Shown: positions 36,501-51,439, numbered from the stretch's first letter. The stretch is 64,000 nt of DNA from Limnanthes douglasii subsp. nivea (GCA_036936605.1 JAUPFV010000001.1:212891138-212955137); one strand, 5' to 3'. The notes: generated by a model from the letters alone, not told the origin. Numbers and translations are program-made.

Positions 36501-39500
36501 AAGCAAAACCGTTTTTTACACGTCCTGTGTAAACCCCTGTAGCAAGATCCGCACACAGACCAGCTGCAAGTCTTGCAGCACAGGCTGAATGCTCGTTAGA
36601 ATAAGTGTCTGGAGTGAAGTAACTGCCAATAAAAAACTTTCAATCTTAAATTACAATTTATTTCCGAAGGAGCTGAGGATCGCATCTTAGAATGAGATCA
36701 TATATTCCGAGTAAATACAGCTAACAGGAAACAGCTTTCATAAAATATGTACCACTTAATATTGACAATTCGTCGTCACAGTCAGAAAACTATTAATTGT
36801 TGCTGAAAATGGCATCGATAGAATCTGAACCTATCTTAATCAGATTACAAAAAAGTAAAACCTTAATCAAACTATACCACCCTTCAGGAAAAAAAAAAAA
36901 AAAAATAGATTATATAGCCGAATCAATCTTAACCGACTTCTATATGCTTTTTTCCTTTCTCTGTTTCTTCTGCTCATCAAGTAAAAGCTGCTTTAAATTG
37001 AAAGGATAACTAAACCATGAAAAAACCACCCCATGCACTATCATGAATTGTCTATATCATATAGGAACTCCTCTTTCACCACTGTATCTGCCTTTGGTAT
37101 ATTCTTTCTTCAACCAATCTGGCCCAAGAAAACTTCCAGACTCTCCACAAGACAGAATTTACATAGATTTACAGTTTGTGGGGAAGAGCAAACAAAATAA
37201 GATTATAAATATACTACATCAATAGAAATCTTTTTTTCCGCATCTAATATTGAAATAACTCTTACATGACATTCACTAGAAAGCGTTTAAACCACGGCGT
37301 TCTGGGATCGAAAATTTAGACCATAAATCCTTAAATCTTTTGTATATAGGGTGCATGCTAGCAGGCATACAGAGGGAAAGGGACATGAAAGTCATACCTG
37401 GACAAAAGACTAGTTATTTCAACAGCTTCAATGTGCTCGGAGGAATGGACCTGAACAAAACAGGAAATAGAATAGCTGAAATTTAATAAAAGATCTTTTA
37501 TAACATATTAACTTTCTGGTCAAAAGATGATGAAAAGAAAAAGACACCCAACCCAAGGGGACCATCCTTGATACAAATCCTAGAGGTATGTTTTCCATGC
37601 TAGAGAACCAAATAACCTTACATGCTACCAAGATAATACAAAGCTACTTACCGTCCGAAGTTCGTCTTTCGTGATTTCCCTCGCAGAAATCGGAAAGCAT
37701 CTTCCAGGAAATATACCTGATGTTTTAAATATCATTCAAATTACTAATACCATAATGGAAATATATTGATTTACAGCTCGGGCCAAAATCCCAGACTCCA
37801 TACAAAAAAAGAGCGTACCAGCAGTAGCCAGGCTAGCAGCAATAGCTCGAAGACGATCTGGTCTTTCTGGATGAGGATGTGACTTCATTTGCACCTGATC
37901 CAGCATACAATCACCAAAAGAGGAAAGCAAATTATCATAAAGAAATTATAAGCATAAATGTGAGTTTGTTGCCTAAAGAAAGCAGTGCAAGCAATTGTTA
38001 ATTATGAACAATTAATTGTAAAAGCTTTTATGCTTGAAGAAACAGTAGCATCCTACAACCAGATGTTATTGAACTAGAATAGTCGAATAGCAGTTACAAA
38101 CTTTTTTACGACACCGATGGTCCAACACTCAATATTTTCACTAACGCTATCTATAAGCTTCTTTAGCCAATGTGGCTCAGATATTTTAACGTTATACAAT
38201 GGCAAATAAAATATCGGAAATTTAATCATATGTATTGAACAAACAGTAGTCAGACAATACAAGGTTAAATTAGAGCATTTTAAGGAGATTGAAGAGAAAG
38301 ATAGCCATACTTCTGAATGGAGCAGCATTCTTTCATCAAAACCCACAGCCGTTGAACAGCTGGATGCTACACGTTCCGAGTTTAAATCTGCAAAGTTAGA
38401 AACAACAAATCGAAACATGAGTAGCAGAAATAAAATGTATATGCCATGTCAACATACTGAACAAAAGACGGAGAATGTTTAAACTGCAGAAGATCATGAC
38501 AGTGATGGCACAAACTCGACCCAGGCCCAAACTCGACCCACCCACAAGCTCAGCAGGCAGCATACACAAACAGAGAAAGAAAGAAAAGTAAATGAGTGTG
38601 GAGATACCACGCCTGCTGCCACTCATACATTCCAGAGTACACTTTTACATGATACGCCTAAAATATTGATTTGAATTCTTATAGTTGCTTTATCTTCTTC
38701 TATGAAATTTTTATAGCATTCAAATTTTGAAATATAAATGAATAATAGTGGCCGGTCTTAGTGATATTTTTAAGTAAAGAGAGAGCGAGAGATCTACAAA
38801 CAAGAAGTGACATGTACTCTTATTCCAAATAAATAGCTAGTAAAATGGATTAACCGCCGATTGCAATCATCTGGATAAAAAAAAGGACTTTGTAGATACC
38901 AAATGTGTCGAATTAGCCCTGGCAAGACACATTGAACATTGACCTAGAACTATATATAATGATCGGATGCAGGAATGATAGAGGGATTCAACACTTCACG
39001 GACAGGCTAGAGCAAGTTATATAATTATGAAGAGAATTAGGAAGGTTTAACTCCGGAGAAAAGGCATGGTTGAATACCATTTAGAAATACATGTGTTCAG
39101 ACTCACCCTAGACTGTTTGCTTATTAGGGGTACTTACACTATATGTACTAAACAATTCTAGCATTTTGACGAGATATGAGATTCTATTTAGTCGGAGGGA
39201 CATTTACAATAGTAAAAGAATATGATGTTCAACATTACTATATATAATTGGTGCTGGATTATAGTATAAAGTAACTTGGTAAGATTCATGTTCTGACCTT
39301 ATAATCAATTCAATATAAAAGATAAATGAATCAACACTGATTACTTATAAAGCTATAAAGAATTGATTACAAGACATAGTAGCTATAATTAAGAACAACA
39401 GTTATCTATCATCAAAAAGACCTTTGTACTCTTTGACTTCGGGTTCGACCTCAGTAGGACCGGAATCTCGCAAATGCGGGGATGCAAGAAATCCACGCCT

Positions 39501-40107
39501 CAAGATACCAGATCTTTTATGTTCCCCACATATCTGCATGAATCAAGTTTATAATATCATCTACATCATACAAAACCCTTTTGCATCATCATACAAATAG
39601 CTTAAAAATGACAAAAAAATCCAACAAATATTACAAATATTTGATATACATACATAACAATGACGGACGTAAACATGATTGCTCATCGTACAGTTGGTGC
39701 AAAACCATTTTTGGATCTCAGTGTGCCTTATGGGTTCCCAATCACCGTCGTCAATATCATCTTCGTCAAAGATATTTTCATTGTTACACAAATCCTGGAA
39801 AGTCATCTCTTTTGAAACCCTAGCCTTTTTCTGCAAAAGAAAAATAGTAAATATTACGAGTCACAACCACAACCTTAAACTGAGTAATAAATCAACCAAG
39901 AAAACTTACAGATACGATGTCATTAAGCGCTGCTTGTGAATCGATATCGCTACTGCTGCTACACCCCGCACCAGAATTTTCGTCGTAACAAGGAGTTAAA
40001 GAGGTTCCACCAGACGCAATTCGCTTCAAGCCTTGATAGGATTTTTCTCCTTTTTGTCCGTCAAGATTACTTCCATCCTCTCCATTAGGTGGTGTTAGGC
40101 CACTCAT
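33524..40107 (-). CDS. HDA5: Class II histone deacetylase HDA5 with RanBP2-type zinc finger
   Basis: Seventeen exons join in frame: 40107-39910, 39830-39654, 39533-39422, 38387-38311, 37894-37819, 37716-37652, 37450-37398, 36622-36499, 36370-36245, 36121-36071, 35915-35847, 34965-34857, 34600-34521, 34332-34250, 34162-34117, 33906-33735 and 33657-33524. They encode 583 aa with no stop; the 34250 edge is good to one base. A RanBP2-type finger spans C110-C113-C124-C127 across the exon 2/3 join. The deacetylase domain follows from about residue 165: RPPGHHAG (H300/H301), [11 protein letters not shown] (D337, H339 zinc ligands), [11 protein letters not shown] (D428) and LEGGY (Y468). The tail ([14 protein letters not shown]) matches Arabidopsis HDA5. 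It is expected to remove acetyl groups from histone lysines; the partners of the finger are unknown. The ATG at 40107 was chosen over upstream in-frame codons because it starts the hydrophilic, family-like N-terminus. Confidence 0.95.
34821..34860 (-). repeat. 20-bp direct duplication spanning an HDA5 5' splice site
   Basis: Two adjacent copies of GTACATATCTACCTATA (plus strand) duplicate the exon 12 donor. On the minus strand TATAG|GTAGATATGTAC occurs at 34857/34856 and again at 34837/34836. The outer site keeps the frame; the inner one would add 20 nt and shift it. Confidence 0.85.
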
Positions 40108-41060
40108 TGCAAGAGCTACTACAACCACTGTATTGAGTTTTAGATAGTTTTTATCAACACATTCTATAAGCGTAGATGTTCTAATCGCCGTAAATGATGT
40201 AGTATTGTGAGGCATTTTTCGAGAAAAACAGATAGTTACCAAGATATTCATTTTGATCCGGCTATGATCAATTACTCAATGTGGTATATCAGTTAATATT
40301 CACTAAATTAGTTGAATAATGAAATGTACATCAATGCTCAAGACCATATCATAACACAAAACCTATAAACTCAACCCGATAAAATTGAAGATGCAAATTC
40401 AAGATTTAGAGTAGTTTCTTTCCCGTCCACTCTTATAACCCCCCCCCCCCCCCCCCCCCCCCGCTCTAAGTAACCAAGCAAATGCCGGAGTGTGCGCGCG
40501 CGTGTAGGTAAAGGAAGTTGGCGGGAAAATCAACGAAGCACATCAACAAATTAGGGACTGTAAATTCCACCAATGCATGCAATAAAACAAGCAGCTACGG
40601 GAGGATTAAAGTAGAAAGAAAGAAAAATCGGCCGATATATTTGCCCGAGTAACAGAACCCACAATCTTTTAACGGAACAGGAAGACGTGACATAAAAGTA
40701 ATAAGAAAAAACGAACCAAATTATTCGAGGAGCTAGTTGTACCTTTGAACACGAAGAGCACTAGGCTAAACCGAATCGACGAAGAGCAACTGAAAGTAAG
40801 AAGACGACGGAATCAGTAGATCTAAGTGGATGCGAAGTGTATTTAGCATACGAATTATACGGAGACGTTGGAATTCCTGATAGCGATCGCCATGGCTGGA
40901 GGTGGGGAGTCTTCGGTGGTCGCGGTAGTTTGGTGTTGGTGTGGTGTTGGTGGATGATGAAGACTAAAGGTCAAATTGGTATTATTGGATTTAGGTTAGG
41001 GGTTTAGGGATTCGTGATTTAAGAATAAAAAGTACGGGAATTGCTAAAACAAAACACAAA
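40108..41060 (-). promoter_or_regulatory. HDA5 5' leader, probable leader intron and promoter
   Basis: A donor-like AAAG|GTACAAC on the minus strand near 40742 suggests a leader exon at about 40743-40900 and a 5'-UTR intron down to just upstream of the ATG. This intron would contain a C24 tract (40439-40462) and a GC-alternating GTGCGCGCGCG run near 40491. No TATA box was assigned. This is inferred from sequence signals only. Confidence 0.4.
40439..40462. repeat. C24 homopolymer
   Basis: Twenty-four consecutive C on the plus strand (G on the HDA5 sense strand), upstream of the HDA5 start codon and followed by an alternating GTGCGCGCGCGTG segment at about 40491-40503. Confidence 0.9.
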
Positions 41061-42100
41061 ATTACTTTATGGAGTGTAATTAAGAAAAACCAAAATATTT
41101 CGTGAAGTTATTTTACTATTACACTAAAAAAACTCGTATAAAAAAAGTTATTCATAGTTATTATTTCGTAAAAAAATTAAAACTTCTACAATTTTTTTAT
41201 TAAAATCATGTAAAAAAATATAATTTTTTTTTAATTAATTAGAATAAAAGATAAAATTACAAGTGGGTTTTAAAAGAAAAAAAAAGAACATAATGTTTCA
41301 TCTCTTAAAACTCAACACTAACAACAACTAGGCAACGACTTTTCATTTAAAAAAACTGAGAATTAGTAACAACATTTCGTATCAATTTTTAATCGTCTAT
41401 AATCCATCAAAAACTAAGGCAATAACTATGCAAATCGGAAGAAACAATTCAGTATGGGTAAATATTTTTATTCGAGTTCGAAAGTTGATCTTAGTTTCGA
41501 TTTTAAAGTTTAATTTAAGTAATTGAGTTAGGTTATAGTAGTTCTACTCACGGTTGTTGTTGGTGATTTGTAAGATTTCAGTTTTGCTCGTATTTTTTTT
41601 TATAATTTTACAAGTGGTAGTGATAGTTTTATAAGACAGTGTTTTGCGCCAATGATTGGCGAAGAACACATGACTTTCACCAAACATGGACGGAAACCAT
41701 GTCTCCCGCGTCATAAGTCTAGCGGGAGCTGAGACTCGCGTCAAACGTGCAGGTGCAAGCGCTAAAGTTTGCACGAGTCACTTCAGACTGGTAGCCTTTG
41801 TCGTCAAATGGTTGCCACTAAGAGCTAACAATCTGTTATATGTTTGGCGACGGTCATTCCCAAGTCACCGAATTTTATCTGGCCCTGTTTTATCTTGTTG
41901 GTTTGGTTGTTTTGGCTATGTTTGTGTTATTTAAAAAATAACATATCATTTAACAATTAATATTTTGAAGTAAGTTTACGCATATTTTATGTGTGTGTGT
42001 TCAGATTATAGATTCAGGTCAGGGTACCGCCAAGGGTGATGGTTAATACAAATAAAATCTTTATTAAAGATTAATAATTAATTTTATCGATTTTTATATA
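41061..42100. other. Gene-free AT-rich DNA
   Basis: No supported gene. A GC-richer island at 41640-41880 contains an 82-codon open frame (41686-41934) that resembles no family I know, and short inverted words around GCGCCAATGATTGGCG (41647-41662). Confidence 0.4.
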
Positions 42101-42109
42101 AATTTGTAA

Positions 42110-42260
42110 ACTCTATTTCAAATCCGGGCAATATAAGAACCCATAAAATTCCAATCAACCAATATACTAACGGTTGTATAAACGCCTTTTAGCATTGTTA
42201 AGAGTAGTTTCAGACCTGGATGAATCAAATCTAGTTTTGTTCTTCGATTACACAAGTTAT
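42110..42260. repeat. Paralogous copy of the hAT-element flank (empty site)
   Basis: 42117-42200 matches the two flanks of the element at 46816-47511 joined together. TTCAAATCCGGG leads to a single ATAAGAAC (42133-42140), then CCATAAAATTCC and ACCAATATACTAACGG. In the filled copy the matching 8-mers are ATCCCAAC and ATCTGAAC. Confidence 0.7.
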
Positions 42261-42939
42261 TAATATTTTTTATACCGCTAACAAAATTGGTTCTTTATAA
42301 ATTAAAGGTTAGAATACATTTAATTAATAAAGGTATCACGAAATACACTCTAAATGTTGGACTATCAAACTTTGCTCGCCTATTTTCCATAAGATAAAAA
42401 ATAAGCGTAAAATATATAATATGATAATTATTTTTTAATTTTAAGAACTAAATATGTTAAGTTTTTGTTATTTCCTTCTTATTTGTGGTAGTGGAGAATG
42501 ATATACACTGTACCGAATTTTAATTAGCAATGGGGTTAAACAAAAAATCCGCCAAACACTACTTATTGTTTGTTCTTTTAGAGACTTTTTTAATAAAATA
42601 ATACTTATTTTAAAACAAATTTTTTAGCGATTTCTATAACCAAAATTTGATTGTATATGATATAATGTTTTTTCACGTTAAAATTTCATCTACATTTTAT
42701 GTTATGTTACGAGAAATTGTGGGGTTTTATATTCAAAACCATTAATAATTCAAATAACCATTTCTAATAGTTTTATGCCTGATCAAAAGTTTCTTGAATA
42801 AAAATTCACACACGTAGGTGTGTTTACCCAAAAGAGCTGCTTGGAGAGAGTGTACGTATTGTGGCAAAACATCTGAGGCTTTTGGTTATGTGATTGTTTT
42901 TTACTTTATTATAACTAGTTACTTATTTGCTAAAGTTTA

Positions 42940-44810
<1,871 letters not shown>

Positions 44811-44989
44811 AAAAGATTATGGAATTCAATATAAAATCAAACACGTTTGAACTCAATTTATTCATGTTAAAATATAAAAAAAATCTATAACTTTTATTTT
44901 TGTCAAACATAGACGAAAACACATAAGAAAGGCAATAACGTCAAACCAAAAAGTACATTTTACGTATCTGGTACAATATATAGTTCTTT

Positions 44990-46345
44990 TCTTATTTATG
45001 TACATGTGAGATATATGAACACGTAATTTGTTCACCATTGATTCATATTAGTTTTGCATTTTTTCCTTGAATGTGGGACATAAATTTAATAGTCATTGGA
45101 TTTTCAAAGGTAAAATATTAAACTATTGTCCTCAAACCAAACTAAACCTTGAGCCTTCTGATTACAAAAGCGCTTTTAGTATTGATATATATCCAAGCTG
45201 ACATGTTTAGGCGTCTATAATGAATGATTGGCGTATTGGATATATCATTGGCCCTAAATATTTTGTTGCAACATGCAACAATATTTAAAGCCATGTGAAA
45301 ACCATAGCCATTCTAATCCTATATATTATTCATTTTTAATACAAGTTATATGCATAAATTTTGGGGGTATGCTTTTAATTTAAGCATGTTGTAATGTATT
45401 TTGATTTAAATTGTTCGTAAGTAATCATTTTTATACGCTCGTTAAAGGTACTTAGATGATTATCATGACATTCTTCCTGATATTCGACATGGCTTGGCTG
45501 GGGTAGATGTCTATCAGCTAAAAAAACTCATTAATTTAGGGTAAAGAAGAAGCCTTAATCCCACAAAGAACATTTATGGTAGATTACAACCTCGTACGCT
45601 TTAGACGAGACAGAAGTTTCGCAGGGAACAAGTAACCAAATAACATCATTTGGAAGAATTCTATATAGTCTTAAATCGATGTATATAAACGATATCATTA
45701 TAAACATAGTCAAATTTCATCAATTTATTCTTCAGAACTGGATTGATTTGCATTGAGGGAATGGTAATAACTTCACGAGGTATCGAACTAGATTGGGTCT
45801 GTGTAATTTTCTTTTCAAAGTCTACGAATGGTCAAGGTCGACGTGTCACTAAATGGGATGGTAACATGTAACCAAATATCTTCGTAAATGAGATTGTGAG
45901 AACTATATGCCCTAGTGAACTAAGGTTAAGGGCAAACATGTTCAAACTCTTAGGTTTAATCTTAATGATAATATGACCTGGTTTCGATCAAATGAATTTG
46001 TTGTGGAAACTTACTAAATGCACACCATCTTTAACTTTCTCCTTCATCATTAATACTCATGATGGTTCGTAACCAGTCCTACTGGCACATCCAAGAATGA
46101 TTTGACAAACTGATCAACTAACCAAATAGATTTTTGATATATATAGTCCATCTATTAGTTACCAAATATAATCCATAGACTATAAGGTAAGAAGACACAA
46201 CCCTAATTTTTAACATAATCCTCCATCAATAAGTTTGCAAGAACTAACAAATTAAGTTCGAATAATATACAAAATTGTTTGGAAATAACACATACAAAAG
46301 TAAATGATTATAATATTAATTCTCACTACTTTTAATGTGGGTGAA
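44990..46345. repeat. Divergent dispersed repeat, copy 2
   Basis: A diverged direct copy of 42940-44810, shorter through deletions. Its last 57 bp (46285-46341) match 44750-44806 in inverted orientation, so a local inversion has occurred in one copy. Confidence 0.68.
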
Positions 46346-46815
46346 AGTTTATTTATTGTCGTATTAAAGTGTTTTCAGCACACGATATTTAATTATAAAA
46401 CCAAACACGGTAGAACTTAATTTATTCATGCTAGCATACACAAATATATTTTTATTTTTTAGTTTTGCCAAACATAGACGGAACACATAAGGAGGGCTAT
46501 TATGTCCAATAGAAAGCATATTTTTCACCTATGCCCGTAATGAAATTCATGTTATTCAAAATGAAGTACCTTACTTATAAAACCTAAAAATGAAAGGTTT
46601 CAAAGTATAAAGACCAAATAAAAAAACTTAATAAAAGATTCATCATTAAATTTACCATAATATATTGACCATCAAATACCACTTCCCTTCCCATACCAAC
46701 CACGTCACCAACCCAGCCACCTAATGTTTGTATCTTACATAGAATTTTTTCTTTCTCTTTTGATTTATTATATATATTTTAGATAATCCAATTCAAATTC
46801 AGGGGATATCCCAAC

Positions 46816-47511
46816 TAGGCATTGGCATTCGGTTCTTCGGTTCAGTTCGGTTTTTTTGGTTCTCAATTCTTTCGGTTCTTCAAAACTAGTACCCATTTAT
46901 GAACCGAATAAATTTTGGTTCGGTTTGGTTTGGCTCTTCTTAATTCGGTTCGGTATGAGTACTTAACTCGGTTACAATCGGGTAGTTTTGGATACTTTAA
47001 GTTCGTTGCAAGATCAAGATATATAAAACTTTTTTACACTTTAAAACAACAAAATTATACTAGATTGTAAGAAAAAATACTAAATATAAGAAATATTCAA
47101 ATTAATATATTAAAGAATAATATTAGTAATATAAATAAAATTGAGAGATGATATCAAGTTTATTAAATTATATAAAGGTTGATATTTTTTTATATGCATA
47201 ATAGTTTGTAACTATGTTGTCATTGATTAAAAAAACATAATTAAAGATCAATAATAAAAGACAGATTTAGGGGAATCTAACTTTGAAAAAAGAAATATAT
47301 TTTCAAAAAAAATCAAAATTAAGGGTTAATACATAAGTTCGGTTCCTAACGGGTACCCATAGTTCTTCGGGTCGGTTCGGTTCGGTTCCGAGAACCGTGA
47401 ATAATTGAATATTGGAACCATTTGGGTATTATGAAAGAACCAAATATGCTTCGGTTCGGTTCTTTCGGTTCAGTTCGGTTCATTCGGTTCCTGTTAAAAT
47501 GACCATGCCTA
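46816..47511. mobile_element. Non-autonomous hAT-like element rich in CGGTTC (696 bp)
   Basis: The element starts TAGGCATTGGCATTCGG and ends with the complement of TAGGCATGGTCATT. The imperfect terminal inverted repeats are followed inward on both sides by CGGTTC-rich DNA. Flanking 8-mers ATCCCAAC (46808-46815) and ATCTGAAC (47512-47519) match at six of eight positions, as an aged hAT target duplication would. The interior is AT-rich with no transposase. A paralogous uninterrupted site at 42117-42200 supports these limits. Confidence 0.75.
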
Positions 47512-47514
47512 ATC

Positions 47515-47940
47515 TGAACCCGTAAACTCCCACTCGACCAATATGACAACGGCTGTGCAAACCACATCCAACATTGCCAACAGCAGTAATAGGTTTTGAT
47601 TTTGATCAAACGCATTTTTTGTGACAACTAACTATATGAACACAATCTTAATCTATCTCCACAAATGCTTTGAAAAATTGATTAACCAACCAAAGCAATT
47701 TTTTTATATTTCTTGCTGATTCGTTCGACACTAAATTTAATCTAAACACTATAGGATCGACAGACATGACTCGTTTTCTTAATAAAATCATTCGTCAATA
47801 ACTTTGTAAAAATTAAAATAATTATTAATCAAGTCATTATGCGAAAACTGATTATTAAACCCAATTAGTCATAAATATACAACATATGTATTCACTAATC
47901 CATTAATAACCACATTTATAGTGATATTTAAAGTTGATTT
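47515..47940. repeat. Divergent dispersed repeat, copy 3 (partial)
   Basis: 47650-47930 resembles 44410-44700 (CAAATGCTTTGA, AATTGATTAACCAACCA, then TAATCAAGTCATT). It is a third diverged member of the repeat family, joined to the right flank of the hAT-like element. Confidence 0.6.
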
Positions 47941-48700
47941 TTTTGTTCAAAAAATCACTTGTATACATTTGTAGTTGTTATTTTGAATTATAGTTAGCTC
48001 TATTGGTTATAATAGGTTTAGATCTTTGATTATGTAGTTTATTTGGTTGATTTGGGGTAACATGTTGGGACTTATGAATTTCCAAGATTGAAAGATGTTC
48101 TTCGCGAATCGCACATGCATCGCACGAATCTATCTCGAAGTGAGGTTGTTATTTAATTGAAACTTTATGTTAGTCGGTAGATAGTTTTTCTTATTTTAAG
48201 GACTAAAAAAGGTTATCTTGTTAGTTTATAATGATGTTCGATTTTTTAAAGTTTATTTTTAAGCTAATCTTCAATGTCCAGTTTTATATAATTTCAGGAG
48301 AAATATGAAGTCGAAGACGAGATGAGAAATGTACTAAGATGATAAATTTAAGTACGTGAAGTCAAATAAGTGCTAAGAAGCACACATTGTGCTCGTCAAT
48401 GCATACACATTTACGGTTTATAAATTATTAGTACAAGGTATAATATTACAAGAATAACCACCAATCCTTCTACCAGAATACTTACTTTCAATTTGTACGA
48501 CCGAAAGGGTGACGACTATTAAAATTGAGAACATGAGGATAAAAACAATATCTTAAAAACGCACATGTAGGAACCCGAGTAAAATATACGAAAATGACGA
48601 TTAATCCCTTGTTATAATGATTAAGCCTGAAAGAAAAAACAACCTCCTTTAAAAAAGATATATATATATAAGAAATAAGCTTTCCTTAAGGGAAGAATGG
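47941..48700. other. Gene-free AT-rich DNA
   Basis: No gene, RNA or element ends recognised. It may include upstream decayed portions of the gypsy relic that follows. Confidence 0.35.
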
Positions 48701-48779
48701 CCAAATTAAAATAATAATGGTACGAGGTTATCACCGCACAACTAATACAAACGACACAACAAAGAAGGTAAAGACAATA

Positions 48780-49280
48780 AAAAGGTACAAACACCTTGGG
48801 AACATTCCCGATGGCTTCGGAAGGTAAGAAAAGATGTACAAGTTATCAAATATTACTTTTCTAAATTGATATAAACAAAAAACAGTGCATCACCTAACAA
48901 TGGAAGATGTAATTTCATTTTGAATATTTTTTGCAGGTACTCTAAGAGTTATCACTATCAATAGTGGAACATAGTTCTAAAATAAATTTGCCATTCAATG
49001 TTGCATCGAGGAAAAAAATTAAGTAAATGTCTTATTTGCTTCCTTATCCTCAAGTAAACAAACAAATTGAGGTAATAAGAAGAACAATAATTAAGGGCAT
49101 CACCAAAGAGTGTGATGAAGCATAAAGAAATTGGTTAGAGGTCCTGCAACATAGAAATACCAAAGGACACCAACAACTGCTACATAATGAACATCATTCA
49201 AAATGGTACACAATATGTAGGCATTAGTACCAGCTAAGATATTTATACTAGACTACATGGTTGCAATAGAAGACAAGAAA
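48780..49280 (+). mobile_element. Ty3/gypsy integrase relic, plus strand
   Basis: Successive frames give VITINSGT (the usual IISDNGTQF, its catalytic Asp changed), then YLLPYPQVNKQIEVIRRTII and KGITKECDEA*RNWLE (the usual YYPQANGQVE...NWVDELP). KMVHNM*ALVPAKI follows (the usual FSLVYGTEALVPAEI). They are collinear, with stops and small shifts. No other pol domains or LTRs are visible, so this is an old fragment. Confidence 0.75.
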
Positions 49281-51430
49281 AACAACAAACAAAGAGAAAG
49301 GTGACCGTAGGCTTAATCAAAGAGATAATGATTCGCAAACACCTTCGGTCAGGGCATTACAAGACATCGAGGAGGAATAAACATAATTACAAAATTCGAC
49401 TCCGAAGTTTTTAGCCAAGGGAAAAAGTAATTAGAAGGATATTTCAGCGTATACCAGACAAAGGACTAGAAACACTAAACCAAATGTGGAAAGAAACATT
49501 CATGGTCGAACAAAAAAAAGTTAAGAAACATACACGTTAATGAATACAGAAGGAAACCAAGTCTGGCACCCTTACAACTTACAAAAAATAGAAATCATAC
49601 CATAACCATACGAACTAGAGTTCTAGTATTTCACCACCAATGTAGATCACATTTATTAAACTACGAGGATGCACTTTTCCTATTTCGATGGTGCGAAAAA
49701 GTTTTAACGAGGCATTCGACATTAATAAAACATAATTCTTGCCAAATATTTGGTTCATCTTTCATTTGATATAGCGCCAAATAACAAATAATACTAAGAA
49801 ATTTTTTTGAAGCCGAATGTAACATGAAAGAATGCCTAAAGTGTAATAAAAAATAATATAAAAATGCTAAAACCAAAAATATATTAAAATATAAATACTA
49901 GAGAATACACCGAAGGAAAAATACAATTCAAAATAATCAAACACATTAAATTTATAAAACAAATAATTTGTTTAAATAAAAATATCAAACGCAATAAACT
50001 GCCTAATCAGAAATAAAACTTCCACAAAAAATAATTAAAATCTGATGATAAGAATAATAACTATGGATTATGAATCCCATAAAAGGATAATAGCAAAAAT
50101 ATGGATGATAAGACGGATAATGACCATGTAGCTAAAAACTTAACAGATAATTTATTTAAACCAAATTTTCAAAGGCAATAAAATTTTCTAAGCATAAATA
50201 AAAATTCCACGGAACAAAGAATTCCTTTCAGATTATAAAATTAACGACCACGTGTCATAATCCTAACAACGGATAACCAAAAAAAAAGTTAACCAATTAT
50301 TAATCCACTGTAAAAAAAAATTACATTTATTTAAAAAAAATACTCTTATTAGGGAGGCATGCACCGTGAATATTATTGGTAAATTCTGTAAAAATCCAAG
50401 TATAAAACTATGCTGTCTAAAACATAATTCTCGGTCTATTGTACTTGATCATTCAATACAAGAATGATAGAGAATGCGATATATATATATATATATATAT
50501 ATATGATATAAAGACTCTCTCATACAAAAATAAAAGAGTCATCGAATAAAAAAACATCTTGCAAAATATAATCTCAATAACTTTGAAAGATATAAAAAAA
50601 GATAAAAGTCTCCCAAGGTATACACAATATATCTAACAAAGTTATTTATAGGAAGAAGAAACAATAGTAGAAGAGTTAACAATTGTTACTAGAACATCAT
50701 TCTTTGCCCCAACATCTACTAAAACACCACCGTAATGAGATGTAAAAGTTCAAAGTCATCTTCATAATCATCTAAGTTTAAACAAAGTTCAAAGTCATCT
50801 TCATAATCATCTAAGTTTAAACAAAGAGGCTTGTTAACAATAGGATCACATACCAAAATATACCCAAATTAACCTTAAAAAATAAAGTATGAACATTTAT
50901 GATCGTCCTACTATGCGCATCAACAACTAATAGTGGTAGTAAATTGTTGTTCCAAAAAAGCATATTCCTTAATTCGATCTTGACGTTTATCAAATAAAGT
51001 CTTATAATGTAACCTCGTAATTAGAAGATATAATAGTTGATCACTCTCAAAGCTAGATAATAAAAGTTTTAAAAAACTCGTAATCTAAAAATATAATAGT
51101 TAATCACTCTCAAAGCTCGACAACAGACTTCTTAACAACCAAACGTTGTTGGTCAGCAAAATACCAAAGTTTCTTTAATTCATCACGAGAAAATATTTTT
51201 AGTAAGTTTAATCCTTAAAGCTTATATTACTTTATTTTGCATAAGTATAATTATTTAAGAAAATAAGAAAGGTAAATAGTTTCTTCTCAAGTCATTACAA
51301 GTATAAAGCAAAGCACAATCCAACTGACTAGCAACTCAAGATTTAAACTTTAAATCTTTACTAGTAGCTTCAAACTTTTAGTTTAGTAGTGCTCATAATA
51401 TGCATTTCCCTCCAAATAAGATATAAGACT
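49281..51430. other. Gene-free AT-rich DNA with small repeats
   Basis: No supported gene. It contains an (AT)13 tract at 50479-50504, a perfect 39-bp tandem duplication at 50745-50826, and an imperfect direct repeat around ATAATAGTTGATCACTCTC near 51030 and 51090. Confidence 0.45.
50745..50826. repeat. Perfect 39-bp tandem duplication
   Basis: Two identical copies start at 50745 (AAAGTTCAAAGTCATC) and 50784, followed by AAAG. The lack of differences implies a recent event. Confidence 0.9.
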
Positions 51431-51439
51431 AATACTACT

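Noticed and set aside
41686..41934. 82-codon plus-strand frame in a GC-richer patch
   Set aside because: No recognisable domain, no splice or promoter context, and it overlaps an equally long minus-strand frame. Not enough to call a gene.
47346..47627. Minus-strand frame rich in NRTEP repeats
   Set aside because: It is the translation of CGGTTC repeats at the end of the hAT-like element, not a protein.
49661..49876. 71-codon minus-strand frame
   Set aside because: AT-rich chance frame just downstream of a gypsy integrase relic, without similarity to any family I know.
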